Shown here: piece after piece, positions 7,202-11,556 of the stretch
How positions within the stretch are numbered: position 1 is the first letter of the stretch
How the letters are laid out: every line of letters begins with the position of its first letter
Origin: JAKRSD01 sp964473995
GTDB lineage: Bacteria > Bacteroidota > Bacteroidia > CAIKAF01
Length of the DNA stretch: 11,556 nt
NCBI GenBank assembly: GCA_964473995.1
Contig: CAYYRB010000062.1
Location: 1-11,556 of the forward strand
Direction: 5' to 3'
Notes under the pieces: generated by a model
What the model was told of the DNA's origin: nothing
Database searches by the model: none
Seen by the model: only the letters and a program-made list of their open reading frames with translations
Translations under genes and position numbers: made by a program

Positions 7202-7855
7202 TTACCAATCTTTTTGCGGATTAGCCGGATTCCCTTCACCTTTCTCCTTTTTCCTGCCATGCAGGTCCTTTTCTTTATTATCCAGCGCTTTCAACATCCG
7301 TTCCGCCAATTCTTTGCTCAATTTCTCATCCTGCGGCTGCTCCTCAGGTTTGTTTTCCTTGGGTTGCTGCTGCTTATCCTGTTTATTTTCCTGTTGATTC
7401 TGGTTTTGCTTCTGATTTTGATTTTGCTGACTTTGCATCTGCCGCTGGGAATAGGCCAAATTATATCGGGTATCCTCATCGTCCGGATTTATTTTTAATG
7501 AACGCTTATAGGCATCCACGGCCTTTTCAAAATTGCGCTGTTTCACAAACGCATTGCCGATATTATGCCAGGCTTTGGCCTGCAATCCGGGATTACCCTG
7601 TCCCGTGGCCACAGTCTGCCAATGCATCATGGCACTGTCGGCCTTACCTGCCTTGTAATATGCGGCTCCCAAATTATAATGCGACAGCGCCTTGTCAGCC
7701 TCTTTTCCCATAGCCTGATTATACTTATTCACCGCGGTAGGATAATCAGCTTTTTGATAAGCAGCCAACCCTTCGCGCAGCAGTTTATTCGGGTGTTGAG
7801 CCGATACTTCTGCCGACATAATGGAAATGATTATCAGAATACCAAGTTGTCTCAT
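7202..7855 (-). CDS. batC: BatC: secreted TPR protein with Q/N-rich linker
   Basis: BatC is a 217-residue periplasmic TPR protein of the Bat system, probably a scaffold for its VWA partners. A signal peptide is seen at 1-19 (ending VSA before Q). Three TPR repeats follow at about 22-53, 55-84 and 93-126 (HYNLGAAYYKAGKADSAM; AWHNIGNAFVKQRNFEKAVD). Residues 137-175 are a Q/N/K-rich low-complexity linker. The C-terminal helix ERMLKALDNKEKDLHGRKKE is a hallmark of BatC proteins, followed by a polar tail. The ATG overlaps the batB stop by 4 bases (ATGA), and batD starts 5 bases after its stop. There is no membrane helix beyond the signal peptide, so the mature protein should be soluble in the periplasm. 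Confidence 0.92.
   Translation of the reverse strand: MRQLGILIIISIMSAEVSAQHPNKLLREGLAAYQKADYPTAVNKYNQAMGKEADKALSHYNLGAAYYKAGKADSAMMHWQTVATGQGNPGLQAKAWHNIGNAFVKQRNFEKAVDAYKRSLKINPDDEDTRYNLAYSQRQMQSQQNQNQKQNQNQQENKQDKQQQPKENKPEEQPQDEKLSKELAERMLKALDNKEKDLHGRKKEKGEGNPANPQKDW
7331..7447 (-). repeat. Low-complexity CAA/CAG/AAY-rich tract inside batC
   Basis: This segment of batC encodes a linker of about 39 residues made almost entirely of Q, N, K, E, P and D. The DNA consists of irregular repeats of Gln, Asn and Lys codons, seen on the plus strand as alternating TTG, TTT, CTG and ATT triplets. Such tracts can change length by slippage without breaking the frame. The frame is intact here. Confidence 0.6.
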
Positions 7856-8883
7856 TCAAACAGACGGTTTTTTCGTTTTTTCAATGATTTCTTTTCCGGG
7901 ATCATATACTCCGTGAGCAAAAGGAGCAATCCCAGAAATACAAAGAAGGCATATCGGTTTTCCTCGTCGGTGTAAAGCATCTCGGCAGTAACGGAACGTT
8001 CCATGGAATTAATTTCCTTGAGTACACGATCCAATGCCGCCACGGTATTATTCCCTTGCACATACACGCCTCCGCCGGCTTCTGCCATTTGCATGAGCAA
8101 GGTTTCATTCAGGCGGGAAATGACGGTATTACCCGACTGATCGGTTTTGTATCCTTTGATTACGCCTCCTTCATACTCAGGGAGCAGCGTGCCCTTGGCA
8201 TCGCCTATGCCCAAGGTAAACAAGGTGATACCTTCGGATTTCGCCGCTTTCACCGCTTCCATGGGATCTCCCTCGTGTTGCTCACCGTCCGTGATGGCAA
8301 TAATGGCCCGGTTGTTTCCGGTGGAACCCGCGTTCAGAAAACACTCGGTTGATTTCTCCAAGGCGGCAACCAAATCGGTTCCCTGCACGGGTACCATATC
8401 GGTATTCACTCCGTCCAAAAACAGTTCGGCAGCCCCGTAATCCGTGGTAAGGGGAAGTTGAATGTAAGCCTTTCCGGCAAACACCACGAGACCGATCCGG
8501 TCTCCCTTTAATTTTTTAATCAGCGTGGAGATGGCCATTTTAGCCTTTTCCAAACGTCCGGGCAACACATCTTTCGCTTCCATGGAGCGTGATACGTCCA
8601 GAGCAACCACGATATCGGCCACTCGTTTTTCCACCTGACGTTGTCCGCTGCCCATACGGGGACCCGCTAATCCCAACACCAGCATGCCCCAGGCAAAAAT
8701 GAACAGAACGCGGCGTAAAACCCAACGTCGATTCACCATGGCGGGAGCCGTTCGGACATAAAGGGCCAAATCTGAAAACCGCTCCAATGCTTTCTTTCTG
8801 GCATTCCACGTGCGGTATGCAAAAAAGGCCAACAGCAGAGTGCCCGGCAAAAACAAAAGTATGTAAGCCTCCGAAAATGCCAT
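7852..8883 (-). CDS. batB: BatB: membrane-anchored VWA-domain protein
   Basis: BatB is a 343-residue protein with a von Willebrand A domain held at the membrane by flanking helices. Membrane helices are visible at about residues 7-24, 57-74 and 311-327; the VWA domain between them should face the periplasm. The MIDAS metal site is complete: DVSRS (D96, S98, S100), QGTD (T169) and AITDG (D199). The FAGKAYIQLPLTTDY block is typical of Bat VWA proteins. The core aligns by eye with BatA (DRIGLVVFAG against DRIGLVIFAG), so the two are paralogues. The start shares one base with the batA stop (TGATG), and the stop overlaps the batC start by 4 bases. The C-terminus after the last helix is strongly basic (KKSLKKRKNR), consistent with a cytoplasmic end. 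Confidence 0.94.
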   Translation of the reverse strand: MAFSEAYILLFLPGTLLLAFFAYRTWNARKKALERFSDLALYVRTAPAMVNRRWVLRRVLFIFAWGMLVLGLAGPRMGSGQRQVEKRVADIVVALDVSRSMEAKDVLPGRLEKAKMAISTLIKKLKGDRIGLVVFAGKAYIQLPLTTDYGAAELFLDGVNTDMVPVQGTDLVAALEKSTECFLNAGSTGNNRAIIAITDGEQHEGDPMEAVKAAKSEGITLFTLGIGDAKGTLLPEYEGGVIKGYKTDQSGNTVISRLNETLLMQMAEAGGGVYVQGNNTVAALDRVLKEINSMERSVTAEMLYTDEENRYAFFVFLGLLLLLTEYMIPEKKSLKKRKNRLFE

Positions 8884-9884
8884 CAGGGAATTCCTTTGTA
8901 ATAAAGATGTTTGACCAAAAATTCCAGAGTAAGTAACGCCAAGGCTGAAGCCAAGAAAAGAAAATACCGGTCCGGTTTGTTTTCAAATTCCTTCACTTCA
9001 AACAACGTTTTTTCCATCGTATCAATTTCGGCGTAGATGCTTTTGAGCGATTCATTATCCGTAGCACGGAAATATTTTCCTCCCGTGGCCGAGGAAATCT
9101 GGCTGAGGGTAGCTTCATCAATTTTCACATCGATATAATCAAACTGATATTTGCCGTCGGAAAAGAGCGCCACGGGCGACAGGGCTTTTCCCATGGTACC
9201 TACGCCTATGGAATACACACGCACTCCGAAAGTGGCCGCGATTTCGCCGGCAGTCACGGGAGCCAGATTCCCGCGGTTATTCACACCGTCGGTAAGCAAC
9301 ACCACCACCTTGCTGGATGACGGTGAATTCTTCATGCGGCTCACGGCGCTGGCCAGCCCGTCACCGATGGCCGTTCCGTCTTCTACCATACCTGTTTTTA
9401 TACGGGAAATCTGATTAACCAGCGAAGCATGATCCGTGGTCAATGGGCACATGGTGAAACTTTCCCCTGCAAAAATGACGAGACCTATCCGGTCATCGGG
9501 CCTTCCTTTTATAAATTCAATGGCCATCTCCTTCGCCGCTTCCAGCCTGTCGGGCTTAAAGTCTTTGGCCAACATGGAAGCCGAAATATCCATGGCCAAC
9601 ACAATGTCAATCCCTTCCGTTTTCACGTTTCTGGAAGCCACGGTTCCCTTTGGTCTGGCCAGGGCTATAATGAGTAAGGCAATGGATAGCAGCCTGAGAT
9701 AAAAAGGCAATTGTCTTGTTTTCTCTTTAAATGAACGGGGAACTGCCAACAGTGCCGGCAGTGTGGGCAAGGTGATTGATGCGGTTCTCTTCCTTTCGCT
9801 TCTAACATGAATGAAGGCCCACAAAGGCAGCATGGCCAAAAACCACAACATCCACGGATGAGCAAATGAAATATCAATGACCAT
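8883..9884 (-). CDS. batA: BatA: membrane-anchored VWA-domain protein
   Basis: BatA is a 333-residue VWA protein of the Bat system, linked genetically to oxidative-stress or aerotolerance phenotypes in some bacteria. Two N-terminal hydrophobic segments (about 9-26 and 60-77) and one near the C-terminus (about 307-325) bracket a VWA domain (about 93-290). The MIDAS motif is complete: DISAS (D99, S101, S103), GTAIGDGL (T171) and LLTDG (D199). FAGESFTMCPLTTDH is a typical Bat block. The start chosen is the ATG at 9884, which overlaps the end of the upstream BatD-like gene by 11 bases; no better start lies close before the first helix. The stop overlaps the batB start by one base. The arrangement BatA then BatB is the standard order. 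Confidence 0.94.
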   Translation of the reverse strand: MVIDISFAHPWMLWFLAMLPLWAFIHVRSERKRTASITLPTLPALLAVPRSFKEKTRQLPFYLRLLSIALLIIALARPKGTVASRNVKTEGIDIVLAMDISASMLAKDFKPDRLEAAKEMAIEFIKGRPDDRIGLVIFAGESFTMCPLTTDHASLVNQISRIKTGMVEDGTAIGDGLASAVSRMKNSPSSSKVVVLLTDGVNNRGNLAPVTAGEIAATFGVRVYSIGVGTMGKALSPVALFSDGKYQFDYIDVKIDEATLSQISSATGGKYFRATDNESLKSIYAEIDTMEKTLFEVKEFENKPDRYFLFLASALALLTLEFLVKHLYYKGIP

Positions 9885-10848
9885 TCCCGCCTCCTTCCTC
9901 CGGTTTATGGGAATTCACGATCTCGGCCGTTTCGGTAATCCAACGAATGGCTGTCTGCAGCGCTTCTTCGTTTTGCATTCCCGAAGGAAAAGCCTTGGCA
10001 AATTTCACCAGATCAGACTCACGAAGCAGCACATCCAGCATATGATAATGCGCTTCGCTCACTCCTTTGTATTTGAGCCGCAAAATGATGTCTTCCGAAA
10101 CCATTTCCGTGGCATCAATTTGGTAACGCCCTTTTATGTAAAATCGGATGATATCCGTAAGTTCGGTGTGGTATTCTTTAATCAATCCGCTTTCCCAAAG
10201 TCGACGGGTTTTTAACGCATGAAGTCGGGCAATGGCCTGCTCGTGAACGGGCATTTCCAACACCTGAACCGCCGGCTCCGGCTCGGGTCTTTTGCGGCGC
10301 AAACGGCGAACAATAAAGAAAATAATCAAAGCAAGCAGAAGGATGATTACGATAGCCAAGAGGATGTAAGGCAAATATTCACGCCAGTCAAAGGGAATTT
10401 CGGCAGGGCCTTTAATGTCTCGTATATCGGCCGTAGTATCCACTTCGGGACGGTTTACCCGCAAAAAAAGGGGCTCAGTAAATACCCTGTCTGTGTCTTT
10501 CCCATCGGTAAAGCCAAACGCGAATGGAGGAATGCGGTAATATCCGGAATCAAAAGAGGTAATGAGGTAATTCCGTGTGATGCTAACGCTTGATTTATCC
10601 GCAGAAAATGAGGTATCCGCTTTTAACTCATTCACCACTTCAACACCGGTTGTCAGTGTATCGCCGATGGTTGGCCATACAATGGAGCGGTTGGTCGGAG
10701 CTTCAGAGGAAAGTTTTAATTTAACCTGCCTTCCGATCAGAAAAGACGATGAATCTACTCTGGCATTTACCGAAGGGACCTGGGCAAAAGCCGGATTTTT
10801 CCCGAACCAAACCGCCATAATAAGCAGTGTAAACTTAATTCGGATCAT
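9874..10848 (-). CDS. Short BatD-like membrane protein between DUF58 and BatA
   Basis: This 324-residue protein sits where Bacteroidota Bat clusters often carry an unnamed gene, sometimes labelled BatD-like or DUF4381-like. A signal peptide (1-22, ending AFA before Q) is followed by one beta-rich periplasmic domain (about 24-132), a linker, a membrane helix (about 159-181), a basic RRLRRKR stop-transfer and a helical cytoplasmic tail (about 203-305). It shares several blocks with BatD in the same order: GYYRIPP against GVYQIPP, DIRDIK against DIRYLK, then the helix, then YIKGRYQIDATEMVSEDI against YLRDRFQIPLSEISSSRI. It therefore looks like a cut-down paralogue of the C-terminal half of BatD. 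The ATG directly abuts the TAG of the DUF58 gene (no gap), and the 3' end overlaps batA by 11 bases. No catalytic residues are evident. Confidence 0.88.
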   Translation of the reverse strand: MIRIKFTLLIMAVWFGKNPAFAQVPSVNARVDSSSFLIGRQVKLKLSSEAPTNRSIVWPTIGDTLTTGVEVVNELKADTSFSADKSSVSITRNYLITSFDSGYYRIPPFAFGFTDGKDTDRVFTEPLFLRVNRPEVDTTADIRDIKGPAEIPFDWREYLPYILLAIVIILLLALIIFFIVRRLRRKRPEPEPAVQVLEMPVHEQAIARLHALKTRRLWESGLIKEYHTELTDIIRFYIKGRYQIDATEMVSEDIILRLKYKGVSEAHYHMLDVLLRESDLVKFAKAFPSGMQNEEALQTAIRWITETAEIVNSHKPEEGGGNGH

Positions 10849-11556
10849 CTATTTACCCTCCCTCTTTTTAAATAAATTGATCAATTCGCGCATGTAAGCT
10901 CCGTTGGTGGATATATCGGCAAAATCGACCCGACCCTTCAAAAACGTGTTGCGGAGCGTATCTCTCCGCTTAAGCGAGGCGGCCTTGTAGGCAGTTTGTT
11001 TTTTACCGGAAGATGTATCTATCCAAAGCAACAGACCGGTTTCCGGATCGGTGAAGGGCACCAGACCTACTGAAGGCAGTTCCCGTTCGGCGGGATCTGA
11101 TATCCATAAAGCCACCAAATCATGCCTGGATGCAGTAATTTTAAGCGCCTGTGAAAAATCATCCGTCAAGAAATCGGAAAGTAGAAAAGCGGTACTTCTC
11201 TTTTTAATCGCGTTGCGAAAATACTTCAATGCCCCCGAAACATCGGTTCCTTTTCCCTGAGGCTCAAATTCAAGCAAATCGCGGATGATGCGTAATACGT
11301 GTTGTCTTCCTTTTCTGGGGGGAATAAATTTTTCAACCCCGTCTGAAAAGAAAAGTGCCCCTATCTTGTCGTTATTGTTCAGTGCTGAAAAACCGATGAC
11401 GGCACAAATTTCAGTGATGAGATCGCGCTTCAGGGAATGTCGGGTTCCAAACATACCGGATGCACTCACATCCACCAACAACATAACATTCAGCTCCCGT
11501 TCTTCCGAAAACACTTTTACGAAAGGGTGGTTCATGCGGGCGGTCACATTCCAGTC
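10849..11556 (-). CDS. DUF58 protein with VWA-like fold, C-terminal 235 residues (cut by right window edge)
   Basis: DUF58 proteins are VWA-related cytoplasmic or membrane-associated proteins normally encoded beside a MoxR AAA+ ATPase. The open frame continues to the window edge; the first visible residues, DWNVTARMNHPFVKVFSEER, are a conserved internal DUF58 block, so the GTG at 11547 is not the start and the 5' end is missing. The MIDAS-like motif DVSAS is at fragment residues 29-33, followed by KGTDVSGAL and LLSDF, so the metal site looks complete. NDKIGALFFSDGVEKFIPP is another family block. The gene ends in TAG, directly abutting the ATG of the BatD-like gene, so it is part of the bat transcript. 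DUF58 proteins of this type are about 290-300 residues, so some 55-65 residues are probably missing. Confidence 0.92.
   Translation of the reverse strand, partial: DWNVTARMNHPFVKVFSEERELNVMLLVDVSASGMFGTRHSLKRDLITEICAVIGFSALNNNDKIGALFFSDGVEKFIPPRKGRQHVLRIIRDLLEFEPQGKGTDVSGALKYFRNAIKKRSTAFLLSDFLTDDFSQALKITASRHDLVALWISDPAERELPSVGLVPFTDPETGLLLWIDTSSGKKQTAYKAASLKRRDTLRNTFLKGRVDFADISTNGAYMRELINLFKKREGK

Noticed and set aside
7196..7208. TTG at 7208 as the batD start
   Set aside because: It would overlap the batC stop and add four residues ahead of a normal signal peptide that begins at the ATG at 7196.
11545..11547. GTG as the start of the DUF58 gene
   Set aside because: The frame remains open to the window edge and the preceding residues DWN belong to the conserved internal DUF58 block, so the true start is outside the window.

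Overview
The window reads as a chromosomal segment from a member of the Bacteroidota. The evidence is the combination of a Bat (Bacteroides aerotolerance) gene cluster, a rho gene with a very long acidic and Q/N/P-rich N-terminal insert, a DUF4293-type membrane protein encoded divergently next to rho, no clear Shine-Dalgarno sequences before the starts, and moderate G+C. I cannot place it to family level. Coding density is very high: the only intergenic gap above about 35 bases is the 197-base divergent region at 3448-3644. I see no tRNA, rRNA, CRISPR array, insertion sequence or phage gene.

Region 1 (1-3447, minus strand): rho, a small four-helix membrane protein (probably DUF4199) and argS run in that order, with gaps of 5 and 31 bases, so they probably share a transcript. 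argS runs off the left edge; only its N-terminal 360 codons are present.

Region 2 (3448-4130): a short divergent promoter region, then a plus-strand DUF4293-type four-helix membrane protein. Its last 21 bases overlap, tail to tail, the end of the minus-strand cluster that follows.

Region 3 (4110-11556, minus strand): a tightly packed cluster read from right to left. The order is a DUF58 protein (5' end outside the window), a short BatD-like membrane protein, BatA, BatB, BatC, BatD, BatE and a YfcE-type metallophosphoesterase. Adjacent genes overlap by 1, 4 or 11 bases, abut, or are 4-5 bases apart, which points to one transcript with translational coupling. Known Bat clusters usually begin with a MoxR AAA+ ATPase gene, so a moxR gene is predicted just beyond the right edge. 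BatA and BatB are membrane-anchored von Willebrand A (VWA) proteins with intact MIDAS metal sites, and DUF58 is a third VWA protein. BatC and BatE carry TPR repeats in the periplasm. BatD and the short BatD-like protein pair periplasmic beta-domains with a related cytoplasmic tail. The whole looks like an envelope-spanning, MoxR-driven assembly whose biochemical task is still poorly understood.

Novelty: I found no completely unknown system. The points most worth a second look are the short BatD-like protein, which appears to be a cut-down paralogue of the C-terminal half of BatD; the disordered insert of Rho; the phosphoesterase at the end of the bat cluster and its antisense overlap; and an inverted repeat in the rho leader.
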